From Pollutimonas sp963712655 (GTDB lineage Bacteria > Pseudomonadota > Gammaproteobacteria > Burkholderiales > Burkholderiaceae_B), in assembly GCA_963712655.1 (NCBI GenBank), contig CAVQIT010000009.1, forward strand, positions 124,001 to 188,000: a DNA stretch of 64,000 nucleotides. Reading direction: 5' to 3'. Made by a program: the position numbers and the translations under genes. The notes below the pieces were generated by a model, which ran no database searches, was not told the origin of the DNA, and saw only the letters and a program-made list of their open reading frames with translations. Shown here piece after piece: positions 8,056 to 16,197 of the stretch (position 1 is the first letter of the stretch; each line of letters begins with the position of its first letter).

Positions 8056-9477
8056 ATGACTATCGCGAAAACCAGCAATATCTCGCCGTTGGATCCAACG
8101 GCGGCCGAGCCTTTTTATCGCCAGATCTACGATCGGTTTCGCGGCGCTATTGCCGGCGGCTTGTTGAAGCCGGGCGACCGCATTCCCTCGGCGCGCGCGC
8201 TGACCAAGGAATTGGGCTTGGCAAGAGGCACTATTGACGCGGCGTATTCCTTGCTGGCTGCCGAAGGGTATATTCAGGCCCGCGGCCAGGCCGGAACCAT
8301 TGTGACGCCGGGCCTCAAGCCGCGCACCCCTATCGCAGACACAAGCCCTCGGTTGGATAGCGGCATTTCCGCCGTCAGTTTCCGTCCAGACTCGATTCTG
8401 CCGTTCCAAATGGGTTTGCCCGCCCTGGATAGGTTTCCTCGAAAGATATGGGCGCGCCTGGGCGCGCGATGTGTACGCGCCATGCAGCCATCCGACATGG
8501 TTCACCCCTCTGTATACGGCTTGTCGATGCTGCGCGCCGAGATCGCCGCCTATCTGCACGTATCGCGCGGGATCAACTGTTCTCCGTCGCAGGTATTCGT
8601 GACGTCGGGATACCGCCACACCGTGGCGTTGATCGGCCATGCCTTGTTGAAAGAGGGAGATCGCGTATGGCTTGAAGACCCGGGATACCCGCCTACGCGG
8701 GAGCTGCTGGCACACATGCATATTGCCGCCGTCCCGGTGCCCGTGGACGGAGAGGGCATGGTCGTTTCCGATGGAATTGACATGGCGCCGCGGGCGCGCG
8801 CCGCAGTGGTCACGCCTGCGCACCAAAGTCCGCTGTCGGTATCCTTATCCTTGTCCCGGCGTTTGGATCTGTTGGATTGGGCCGCGCGGAACAAGGCATG
8901 GATCATCGAGGACGATTACGACGGCGAGTACCGCTATGTCAGCCGTCCCCTGCCTGCGTTAAAGAGTCTGGATCGCGACGGTAGGGTGCTTTACGCGGGC
9001 ACGTTCAGCAAGGTGCTCTTTCCTAGCCTTCGGCTTGCCTATCTTGTCGTGCCGGAAACACAGGTCGAGCGGTTTGAACAGATCGTTCAAACCCTTGCGG
9101 GGGGCAGTCCCGAGCTTACCCAGGCCATCGTCGCGGCCTTCATAAAGGAAGGGCATTTCGCGCGCCACATTCAACGGATGCGCAAGCTCTATGCCGAGCG
9201 CCGGGAAGCGACGGCGGCCGGCTTGGCAAGCGTGCTGGGGCAACACATGCGAATCGATACGCAGCCGGGAGGAATGCACTTGATCTTGCGCTTGCAAGGC
9301 CAACAGTCGGATCGCCGGCTGGTTGCGCGCATGCGAACAGATGGCCTGTACGCGGAAGCCTTGACGGACTGGACGATGGGTGGAGACGGCGCCTCGGCCT
9401 TGCTGCTCGGTTTCACGAATATTGACTCTCAGGACGCCGCCCGGAATCTCGGAAGGCGCATCTTGAAGCTGATGTGA
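8056..9477 (+). CDS. MocR/PdxR-type GntR-aminotransferase transcriptional regulator
   Basis: The 473-residue protein has an N-terminal GntR winged helix (residues 15-85, with GDRIPSARALTKELGLARGT) joined to a fold-type I aminotransferase-like domain. EDDYDGEYRY near residue 285 and GTFSKVLFPSLRLAYLV near 315 include the lysine that would hold pyridoxal phosphate. Such regulators respond to PLP or amines. No Shine-Dalgarno sequence precedes the ATG, since the repeat element ends six bases upstream. It is followed by the AhpD-like and sugE genes, whose promoter shares the ATGGACC boxes with the region before this gene. Confidence 0.92.
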   Translation: MTIAKTSNISPLDPTAAEPFYRQIYDRFRGAIAGGLLKPGDRIPSARALTKELGLARGTIDAAYSLLAAEGYIQARGQAGTIVTPGLKPRTPIADTSPRLDSGISAVSFRPDSILPFQMGLPALDRFPRKIWARLGARCVRAMQPSDMVHPSVYGLSMLRAEIAAYLHVSRGINCSPSQVFVTSGYRHTVALIGHALLKEGDRVWLEDPGYPPTRELLAHMHIAAVPVPVDGEGMVVSDGIDMAPRARAAVVTPAHQSPLSVSLSLSRRLDLLDWAARNKAWIIEDDYDGEYRYVSRPLPALKSLDRDGRVLYAGTFSKVLFPSLRLAYLVVPETQVERFEQIVQTLAGGSPELTQAIVAAFIKEGHFARHIQRMRKLYAERREATAAGLASVLGQHMRIDTQPGGMHLILRLQGQQSDRRLVARMRTDGLYAEALTDWTMGGDGASALLLGFTNIDSQDAARNLGRRILKLM

Positions 9478-9551
9478 CGACGGCGATAGTCTGTCGCTTC
9501 TCCAGTGCCGTCAACCTCCCTGAACGTGAGCAGGGAGCAGGGAGCTGAATA

Positions 9552-9592
9552 GGTCATGGCCTATTAATTAAGACGAATCATGGACCTTCCAT
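9552..9592 (+). promoter_or_regulatory. Candidate MocR operator upstream of the AhpD-like gene
   Basis: AATCATGGACC at 9576-9586 matches the box in the azoR/MocR region, and TCATGGCC about 24 bases upstream (from 9554) is a second, direct half-site. ATGGA-CCT-TCCAT (9580-9592) is also a small perfect dyad. Direct repeats of this kind are typical of MocR binding sites. About 60 bases separate the box from the start codon at 9650. Confidence 0.45.
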
Positions 9593-9649
9593 GGTAGGCC
9601 AAGATGCCGCATGATGGAATCCCTCAATCAGCAAATATAAGGATCTGTC

Positions 9650-10105
9650 ATGAGCAATCGTATCGACTACGCCAAGGCTTCGCCTGAAGGCTACAAGGCT
9701 TTCGGCGGGGTATATGTCTCTCTTCAAAAATCCGGTCTTCCACCGGAGTTGGTCAATCTTGTGTACCTGCGGGTTTCGCAAATCAATGGCTGCGCATATT
9801 GCATCGATATGCATTCGCGCGATCTGCTCAAGCAAGGCGTTCCCGTGGACAAGCTTGTGCTGGTGCCGGTGTGGCGCGACGCCGGGAAAGTATTCAGCTC
9901 CCGCGAACGCGTTGCGTTCGCTTGGGCGGAAACCGTAACGCGCGTAGCCGAAACAGGCGTTCCCGATGCCGACTATGAAGCCGCCGCCGCCGAATTCAGC
10001 GATAAAGAACTTGCCGACCTGACCTATGCGATCGGCTTGATGAACGCCTTTAATCGGTTTGGAATTACGTTCCGCACGACCCCGGCCGCTGCCGCCAACG
10101 CTTGA
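9650..10105 (+). CDS. Carboxymuconolactone decarboxylase/AhpD-family protein
   Basis: A 151-residue helical protein of the CMD superfamily with the redox-active CAYC pair at C48 and C51 inside NGCAYCIDMHSRD. AhpD-type members act as peroxidase-linked disulfide reductases. AAGGATCTGTC precedes the ATG. It lies between the MocR regulator and sugE, all rightward, and the shared operator boxes suggest MocR control. A role against oxidative or electrophile stress is inferred. Confidence 0.87.
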   Translation: MSNRIDYAKASPEGYKAFGGVYVSLQKSGLPPELVNLVYLRVSQINGCAYCIDMHSRDLLKQGVPVDKLVLVPVWRDAGKVFSSRERVAFAWAETVTRVAETGVPDADYEAAAAEFSDKELADLTYAIGLMNAFNRFGITFRTTPAAAANA

Positions 10106-10186
10106 ATCTCCTTGGGGCGAGTGCGCGCGCATGGATGTCTATTCGCCGGCTCTCGCCTCTTTAACCCCTGAACGGATCTGTCACAC

Positions 10187-10501
10187 ATGGCATGGGCACT
10201 ACTTGGTATTGCTGGTATTTTTGAAATCGCATTCGCCTTCGGCATGAAGTGGTCCGAAGGTTTCACGCGATTGATACCCGGATTGTTTACGGTCGCCACC
10301 GGCTTGTCGAGTATCGTTCTTCTATCGCTCTCGCTGCGTACGCTGCCGGTGGGGACCGCCTATGCGGTCTGGACCGGTATCGGTGCGGCGGGCACCGCGA
10401 TTTTGGGGATGGCAGTGCTGGGCGACTCCACCGCGCCGCTCAGGATGCTTTGCATTGTTCTCATTCTGGCGGGTGTTATCGGACTAAAGCTAGTCGCCTG
10501 A
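10187..10501 (+). CDS. sugE: SMR-family guanidinium/quaternary ammonium exporter (SugE/Gdx-like)
   Basis: The 104-residue protein has four transmembrane helices and the membrane glutamate at E13 (AWALLGIAGIFEIAFAFGMK). The KWSEGFTRLIPG loop marks the SugE (Gdx) subgroup rather than EmrE. Gdx proteins exchange protons for guanidinium, and some export quaternary ammonium compounds. I looked for guanidine-riboswitch motifs in the 81 bases upstream and saw none. The 3' end overlaps the convergent TetR gene by 12 bases. Confidence 0.92.
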   Translation: MAWALLGIAGIFEIAFAFGMKWSEGFTRLIPGLFTVATGLSSIVLLSLSLRTLPVGTAYAVWTGIGAAGTAILGMAVLGDSTAPLRMLCIVLILAGVIGLKLVA

Positions 10502-11077
10502 ATCATCGAACAGCAGGGCGGTGAACTCATCGGCTGTCTGTCGAAGACGCTTCTCGTCCTGATACACACGCTCCATCACCACGATGCCGCGCGTCATGGT
10601 GATGATCAGGCGCGCGGCCTGCCTGGGCGGCAGTTTCAGATGCATGCCCTTCTCTGCCTTTGAAAGCCGTTCGGTCAGGAGCGCCTCGAGTTCGTCGAGC
10701 AGCGCTGTCAATGCCGCGCGAATGGGCTCTTCCACGAATTCGCCCCCCAGGGCGGTCTTGGTGCTCAAACATCCACGCGTCGGCACGCCGGTCGTCATCG
10801 AGTCGATGACGAGGTCGAAGAAACCGCGCAGCGCATCCCGCAGCTTCGGTTTTTCCAGCGATTCGCGGATCTGCGACACAAACAGCTCGCGGTACACGTC
10901 GAAGACACGCAGAAAAATCGTTTCCTTGTCTTGGTAGGCGTTGTAGAGCGAGCCGCGCTGCACGCCGGTTATGGCGGCCAGTTCCTGCATGGACGTTGCC
11001 GCAAAGCCTTTTCTCCAGAAAAGCGCCAACGCTTTTTCCAGCGCATCGTCTTCGTCGAACTGTCGAACTCCAGCCAC
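10490..11077 (-). CDS. TetR/AcrR family transcriptional regulator
   Basis: The 195-residue regulator has a TetR helix-turn-helix at residues 10-60 (FWRKGFAATSMQELAAITGV, then GSLYNAYQDKETIF) and a TetR_C-like ligand domain. The frame is open to 11188, but I prefer GTG at 11077, because AAGGAG lies just upstream and the protein then begins at the usual distance from the HTH. It is divergent from the YbfB-like MFS gene, with two TTGAC-N6-GTCAA sites between them. Confidence 0.9.
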   Translation of the reverse strand: MAGVRQFDEDDALEKALALFWRKGFAATSMQELAAITGVQRGSLYNAYQDKETIFLRVFDVYRELFVSQIRESLEKPKLRDALRGFFDLVIDSMTTGVPTRGCLSTKTALGGEFVEEPIRAALTALLDELEALLTERLSKAEKGMHLKLPPRQAARLIITMTRGIVVMERVYQDEKRLRQTADEFTALLFDDSGD

Positions 11078-11126
11078 ATTCAGCTCCTTTTTCCATGCAT
11101 TTTCTATGTTTCGATTGGAACTAAAT

Positions 11127-11178
11127 TTGACGCCTGTGTCAAGTTTAACTAAACTGTCAAAATTGACGGTTGTGTCAA
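11127..11178. promoter_or_regulatory. Twin TTGAC-N6-GTCAA operators between TetR and MFS genes
   Basis: TTGACGCCTGTGTCAA at 11127-11142 and TTGACGGTTGTGTCAA at 11163-11178 are two copies of the same dyad with starts 36 bases apart. A further GTCAA-AA-TTGAC arrangement joins the second to an upstream half-site. Placed between the divergent TetR and MFS genes, they are the likely TetR-binding sites. Confidence 0.65.
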
Positions 11179-11246
11179 AGAACATCAACGGCCAGGATCG
11201 CTGTCACGGAGCGTCTGGCTTGAACCCCTAGCGAAGAAACATAATC

Positions 11247-12484
11247 ATGCCTAGTCACACAAGCTCTTTCACGCCGGCGCAGTTGGACCGGGCCCTGATC
11301 TGGCGCTATATTTTTGCGGGGCTGTGCGCCAGCCTCGTCAGCATCGGCTTGGCCCGATTCGCATTTACTCCGCTGATTCCCGAATTGATCCAGGCGCACT
11401 GGTTTTCGACTTCCAGCGTCATCTACCTGGGCGCGGCCAATCTTGCGGGCTACGTCTGCGGCGCTTTGCTGGGCCGGCCGCTCGCCGGCAGGCTGGGCAA
11501 TGAGCGCACCTGCGCCTGATGATGGTGTTCATCACGGCTGCCTTCCTGGCCTGTGCGGTCCCGCTGTCCTTCGGCTGGTACTTCGGTTGGCGGCTTGTGT
11601 CCGGCATAGCGGGCGGCGTGGTCATGGTGCTGGTTGCGGCAACCATACTGCCGCACGTGCCTCAAGCGCGAAAGGGGATTGCGAGCGGAGCGATTTTCCT
11701 TGGCCTTGGCCTGGGCATTGCCGGCTCGGGAACCATTATTCCCTTGCTCTTGAATTTTGGCCTGGCGCAAACATGGGTTGGGCTGGCCGTTATTTCGGCG
11801 ATCCTGACGGCTGCCAGTTGGTTTGCGTGGCCGTCGGCCAAATTGGGCGCCGCCATTCCGCCGCCGCCGAAGGCGCCAGGCGCCGGCGGCGCCCATTTCA
11901 GCCGCTCCATCTATATTCTTTATGCGCAGTACGCCCTGATGGCCGCCGCGGCCGTGCCGCCCATGGTGTTTTTGGTGGACTTCATCGCCCGCGGGCTTGG
12001 CGGAGGAACGCATCTGGGCGCGATCTTCTGGATTCTGTATGGCGTGGGCGCAATTGCCGGCCCGCCCTTGTATGGACTGCTCGCCGACCGAATGGGGCCG
12101 CGCCCAACTGTCAGGCTTGTCGTGCTGGTCCAGGCGGCTGTGCTGGCGGGCGTTTATATGACGGGCAGCCATTTGCTGCTTGGCCTGTTCACTGTCGTCA
12201 TCGGCACCTTCGCTCCCGGCATCGTGCCCCTGGCGCTCGCGCGGGTGCATGAGTCGATCCCGCACAACGCCAACAGGCAGAACATCGCCTGGAGCAGGGC
12301 CACCATATTCTCCGCGGCCGCCATGGCGATCGCCGGCTATGCGTACTCGGCGCTATTCAATGCCAGCGGCGGCAACCACCGCCTGCTGTTCCTGACGGGG
12401 GCGGGTGTGCTGGTCGCGTCATTGCTTCTCGAGCTGGCAGGCAATGGCGCCTCGGCGTCCAGGGTGATGCCATCCAGGGTTTGA
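11247..12484 (+). pseudogene. YbfB/YjiJ-family MFS transporter, split by a frameshift
   Basis: Two consecutive frames together give one YbfB/YjiJ-like permease of about 410 residues. 11247-11519 encodes the first 90 residues (two helices, LARFAFTPLIPELI motif, then GRPLAGRLGNERT). 11519-12484 encodes the remaining 321 residues with ten helices. The junction lies in ACCTGCGCCTGATGATG: one extra base there would restore a continuous reading. The stop of the first frame and the ATG of the second overlap as TGATG, so re-initiation could still give both parts. It may be a real mutation, a sequencing error or a coupled two-part gene. Controlled by the divergent TetR. Confidence 0.75.
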
Positions 12485-12497
12485 GGCTGACCGCTAC

Positions 12498-13316
12498 TTA
12501 TTGGCCGTCCATAGACCCGCGTGCTTCGGCAAGGGCAATGGTCAAGTGCTGTATTTTCTTTTTCAGGCGATCGCGGTCATCGGTCAGTTCGGCGACCAAT
12601 AGCGTCAGGCGGTGGATTTCGATCTGATCGGGTGTGGCGTCGCCGGGCAGGGGGGGCGGCTCGGGCTTGGGCGGCAGCCTGGCTTCGCGCACCTGCCTTG
12701 CCGCCTGGCGCAGTTCCTTTTTTCCTCCGGCGACCGCCGCTACCTGCTTTTCATTCGGCAAGGAAGCGACGGCGGCCGCGGCATTAATGGAAATCACACC
12801 CGACTTCACCGCATCGACCAATTCGGGTGCGGCGGTTTGCTGGATTTTCTCGATCTGTCCCAGGGTTGCGCTGCTCACTCGCGCGGCGCGCGCGACGGCT
12901 TCGCGGGTCCACGGCGGCTCGGCCGGGGCCTGGGCAGAGGGATCGGCGCCGGCGATTTCCGCGGAAGACCGCTGGGCCTGCGCTTTTGCCAGGCGCGCGG
13001 AAACGATTTCCTTCTTGCGAAGAGCGAGCACACCACGCTGGAAATCCGATACGCTGCGCCGTCCGAGGTGATTGTCTATCATCCACAGATGCACATCGTC
13101 CATGGATTGGAAGGTATGGTTCTGCAAGGTATTGAAAGGGAGTCCGTGTTTTTGACAGATGCCGTAGCGGTTGTGCCCATCCACCAGGATATCGCCCCAC
13201 AGCACCAGCGCATCGCGGCAGCCTTCGGACAGCAGGCTGAGCTCCAGCGCGGCGAATTCGTCGTCGGTCAGCGGATCGATATAGGCGCGCAGGTCTTCAT
13301 TGATAGTAATGGTCAT
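12498..13316 (-). CDS. ParB/sulfiredoxin-like domain protein with coiled-coil tail
   Basis: The 272-residue protein begins with a ParB N-terminal-like domain, seen from LTDDEFAALELSLLSEG and LVDGHNRY (residues 45-51). A central helix-turn-helix-like region (REAVARAARVSSATLGQIEKI) resembles the KorB/ParB HTH, then comes a proline-rich linker and a charged coiled coil near residues 230-265. No ParA partner is nearby, so chromosome segregation is unlikely. Plasmid- or phage-derived proteins of this type act as DNA-binding regulators. It converges on the split MFS gene. The role is unknown. Confidence 0.7.
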   Translation of the reverse strand: MTITINEDLRAYIDPLTDDEFAALELSLLSEGCRDALVLWGDILVDGHNRYGICQKHGLPFNTLQNHTFQSMDDVHLWMIDNHLGRRSVSDFQRGVLALRKKEIVSARLAKAQAQRSSAEIAGADPSAQAPAEPPWTREAVARAARVSSATLGQIEKIQQTAAPELVDAVKSGVISINAAAAVASLPNEKQVAAVAGGKKELRQAARQVREARLPPKPEPPPLPGDATPDQIEIHRLTLLVAELTDDRDRLKKKIQHLTIALAEARGSMDGQ

Positions 13317-13410
13317 GCGAGGTCGCTTCAGCGGGTTGCTTTAGTCTGAACCTGTCCACGAGGACAGGATATCGTTGCAGTGGAATGATGCAGCGTCCAA
13401 GCTGGAGCGG

Positions 13411-13953
13411 CTAGCCGCTTTGCTTGTTCGCGCCGGCGTCTTCGCCGGTTTCGCCAAGGATGGCGCGATTGCGCTGGGCAATGACGTTGCGTGTGCGTTC
13501 GCTGGTGCCGGCTTTGGGTTCAAAACGGATGTCCCGAAAACCGAGGACGGGGCCATCTTCCGAGCGCGGCCCCATCAAGGTCACCGGCTTGCCGCTGCGA
13601 TTTTCGACCAACTGGATCGGTCCGCCCTCAACGCGGTCGTTGGCCCATCGATCGCCCCACTGCAGTAGCGCAACCAGTACGGGATACAGCGCTTCGCCCT
13701 TCGGGGTGAGCAGGTACTGGAAGAAGCGTTCGTTGTCGCCGACAGGCACTTTTTGCAGAATTCCCTGTTCGGAAAGATGGTTCAGGCGGTTGGTCAGGAC
13801 GTTGCGGGCAATGCCCAGGCGCCGCTGGAAATCGTCAAAGCGCGTGGTTCCCAGCGTGCATTCGCGAACGATCATCAGGCTCCACCATTCGCCGACCTGA
13901 TCCAGGGCACGCGCGGTTGAGCAATCTATTGCGGTGAGGTTTTTACGATACAT
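13411..13953 (-). CDS. HxlR family transcriptional regulator
   Basis: The 180-residue protein carries the HxlR winged helix: an early cysteine (AIDCSTARALDQVGEWWSL), then RFDDFQRRLGIARNVLTNRL and the YLLTPKGEALYPVL wing. HxlR proteins often sense electrophiles or oxidants. A C-terminal extension of about 60 residues beyond the HxlR core is lysine- and arginine-rich. It is divergent from an MFS pump, with a 53-bp palindrome in between that is the likely operator. Confidence 0.9.
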   Translation of the reverse strand: MYRKNLTAIDCSTARALDQVGEWWSLMIVRECTLGTTRFDDFQRRLGIARNVLTNRLNHLSEQGILQKVPVGDNERFFQYLLTPKGEALYPVLVALLQWGDRWANDRVEGGPIQLVENRSGKPVTLMGPRSEDGPVLGFRDIRFEPKAGTSERTRNVIAQRNRAILGETGEDAGANKQSG

Positions 13954-13970
13954 GTTGCTATTTTACCCTC

Positions 13971-14023
13971 ATTAAGTTTCGTGACGCAACTAATAGGAGT
14001 ATAGTTGCGTCACGAAACTTAAT
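13971..14023. promoter_or_regulatory. 22-bp perfect inverted repeat, likely HxlR operator
   Basis: The arms at 13971-13992 and 14002-14023 are perfect complements over 22 bases around a 9-base spacer (ATAGGAGTA). The left arm begins ATTAAGTTTCGTGACGCAAC. It lies 18 bases from the HxlR start codon and about 70 from the MFS start, where a repressor could block both promoters. Confidence 0.75.
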
Positions 14024-14094
14024 AAACCGCTTTTGCAATAGTGCCGGCACGCGGTCTCGGTCCGCCTGCCAGTTCACTCGGGAGTAACTTCAAC

Positions 14095-15270
14095 ATGGAC
14101 CGCCGTCTTCTTATCCTCGCCCTGGGCATGTTTGCGCTCGGCACCGACAGCTTTGTCGTCGCGGGCATTCTGCCCATGGTTGCGCAGTCAATGGACGTGA
14201 CCGTCGCCGTCGCCGGCCAGATGGTCACGGTATATGCGATTTCCTACGCGCTGCTATCTCCAGTGGTGGCCGCCGCCGCGGCTCGCTGGTCCCGCAAGAG
14301 TCTGCTGCTCGGCGGCCTGGGGGTATTCATTGCGGGAAATGTAATGACCGCGTTGGCGCCCACGCTGACGCTCTTGCTCACCAGCCGCCTGGTCGCCGGA
14401 TTGGGCGCGGCCATGTTCAGCCCAACGGCGACCGCCGCCGGCGCATCGCTGGTGCCGCCCGAGCAGCGCGGCCGGGCGCTCGCCGTGATCATTGCCGGGC
14501 TAAGCAGCGCTACCGCGCTGGGTTCGCCTATCGGCACCGTTCTGGGCGGCCTTGGCGATTGGCGCATTACGATGTGGTTCGTGGCGGCGCTGGGCCTGCT
14601 ATCGGCGGTCGGGATCTGGGCGTTGCTGCCGCACATTCCCACGCCCGCGCCGGTCAGTTTGCGTCAACGCCTGGCCCCGATGGCCGATAGCCGCGTGGCA
14701 TTGACTTTGCTGACAACGCTTAGCGCTTACGGCGGTCTGTTCATCGTCTACACCTACGTCGGCGTTACGTTCGACAGGGTGACTCACGGCAGTGGAAATG
14801 TGCTTGCGGGTCTGCTATTGGTATGGGGTGTTGCGGCCACGGCCGGCAATATCGTCCTGGGCCGTTTGACCGACAGGATGGGCAGCCGGCGCATCATCAA
14901 TGGCGCGATTCTGGCGGCTACGATCAACTTTGTATTGTTGCCCTGGAGCAGCGCTCACCTGGCGACGGCCATACTTGCGCTGGTTGTATGGGGTGTTTGC
15001 GGTTGGGGCATGCTGGTTCCGCAGCAGCATAGGCTTCTGGGCATCTTCCCCGCCATGGGGCCCTTGCTGATGGGTTTGAATTCCGCCGCTCTTTATCTTG
15101 GCGTGTCGGCCTCGGGCATTCTCGGCGGTGTCGGCATTACCTTTCTGGACAAATACCAATTGGGCTTGTTCGGAGCGTGTTTTCTTGCCCTGTCGTTCGT
15201 TTTCGCTGAGTCGGCCCACAGGCTTATAGTGCGCCGGTCCGCGAGCACGGCGGCTACTGCCGCAGTCTAG
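14095..15270 (+). CDS. DHA1-type MFS transporter
   Basis: The 391-residue protein has twelve predicted helices and reads as an AraJ/YdhP-like member of the DHA1 drug:H+ antiporter group: GMFALGTDSFVVAGILPMVA in helix 1, the loop RWSRKSLLLGGL between helices 2 and 3, and GRLTDRMGSRRIING between helices 8 and 9. A frame extends upstream to a GTG, but the ATG at 14095 is preceded by GGGAG and begins right at helix 1. HxlR control through the palindrome upstream is likely. The substrate is unknown. Confidence 0.88.
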   Translation: MDRRLLILALGMFALGTDSFVVAGILPMVAQSMDVTVAVAGQMVTVYAISYALLSPVVAAAAARWSRKSLLLGGLGVFIAGNVMTALAPTLTLLLTSRLVAGLGAAMFSPTATAAGASLVPPEQRGRALAVIIAGLSSATALGSPIGTVLGGLGDWRITMWFVAALGLLSAVGIWALLPHIPTPAPVSLRQRLAPMADSRVALTLLTTLSAYGGLFIVYTYVGVTFDRVTHGSGNVLAGLLLVWGVAATAGNIVLGRLTDRMGSRRIINGAILAATINFVLLPWSSAHLATAILALVVWGVCGWGMLVPQQHRLLGIFPAMGPLLMGLNSAALYLGVSASGILGGVGITFLDKYQLGLFGACFLALSFVFAESAHRLIVRRSASTAATAAV

Positions 15271-15368
15271 GCGCTTGTTCGGCCTGGCTGCGAGTCGGTT
15301 GGCACCGGCCCGGATGCTTTCTTCGAGAACTTGCGCTGTCTCGGGAAGGTGCTTCGGGCCTTGCAGGC

Positions 15369-15722
15369 CTAGTGCAGTTTGACCACGCCATTGAGTACCA
15401 GCAGGCACAGCAGCAAACAGAAAGCGGGTATGGCGTTCAGAACCCACACCCCCTTCTTGTAGGCGTCGGTCAGTTTGCGGCGCCCGAGAAATACCAATGC
15501 GATTGCGCAAACCTGAGCCAGAGCCGCGGCCAGCATGGCCTTGATCAGGAAGAAAAATGACTCCCATCCGCAACCTTGGATCGACAGGCTGCAAGTGTTC
15601 ACGGATGCGATGCCGTGGATAATCATCGTTATTGTGAAAAGCACATAAAAGAAAAGGCAAATCCACAGCGTCAGCCACGACCCTGTGTGGCGTTTGACGA
15701 GAAGCAGGAAAGCATGAGGCAT
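15369..15722 (-). CDS. Small integral membrane protein, unknown function
   Basis: The 117-residue product has three hydrophobic helices at about residues 14-37, 55-80 and 92-115. A cysteine pair occurs in the first outer loop (NTCSLSIQGCGW). I do not recognise the family. It stands alone, convergent with the MFS gene, and the ribosome-binding site is weak. The helix pattern and absence of a better frame support a real protein. Confidence 0.55.
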   Translation of the reverse strand: MPHAFLLLVKRHTGSWLTLWICLFFYVLFTITMIIHGIASVNTCSLSIQGCGWESFFFLIKAMLAAALAQVCAIALVFLGRRKLTDAYKKGVWVLNAIPAFCLLLCLLVLNGVVKLH

Positions 15723-16197
15723 AATTGGACGGTTTTTAGGATGCAGGCTCGACTATAGTGAATTCGCGCTTTCTGCGAAAGCGGTCAAGGTCGGTCGGAA
15801 GCTAGGTAGTGTATAGGATGGCGAGTCCCAGGAAAGCGGCGCCGGGTTTTGATGGGGCTGTCGACAAGCCATAGGCCTTCACAAATGCGCTTGCAGGACA
15901 AGCACCCTTGGGCTGAATGTCCCGGCAGACGCGCCAGGCGATAGGCTTTAGAATAGTTGGTTCAGGTTGCCGGCAAGCTCCTGCTTGGGCTGTTTCGGCG
16001 GCCTCGTCGGACCGAGCGAGCGTCGTGCGCTGATCCGATCTACATTAAACGTAAGAATTTGCTTGCCGGTTTTGTTGTTTCGCATAGTAATCGCCGGCCC
16101 GGCTGCTTGATCAAGCAGTGCCTGCCGCCCGCATCGATGCCACGTATTGTGCTGCCTATGGTTTTATACGCCGCAGCTTATAACGGAGAAAGTCCCC
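15723..16197. other. Intergenic region before pckG
   Basis: This 475-base stretch separates the small membrane protein from pckG and has no convincing gene. A hairpin of CGCTTT and AAAGCG lies near 15768-15784. GGAGAAA just before the ATG at 16198 is the pckG ribosome-binding site. The pckG promoter should lie here, but no clear consensus could be fixed. Confidence 0.5.

Noticed and set aside
10106..10186. Possible guanidine riboswitch before sugE
   Set aside because: The 81-base gap has no recognisable ykkC, mini-ykkC or ykkC-III motif.
12498..13316. ParB-like gene as part of a partition system with parS sites
   Set aside because: No ParA-type ATPase or repeated centromere-like sites are found near it.
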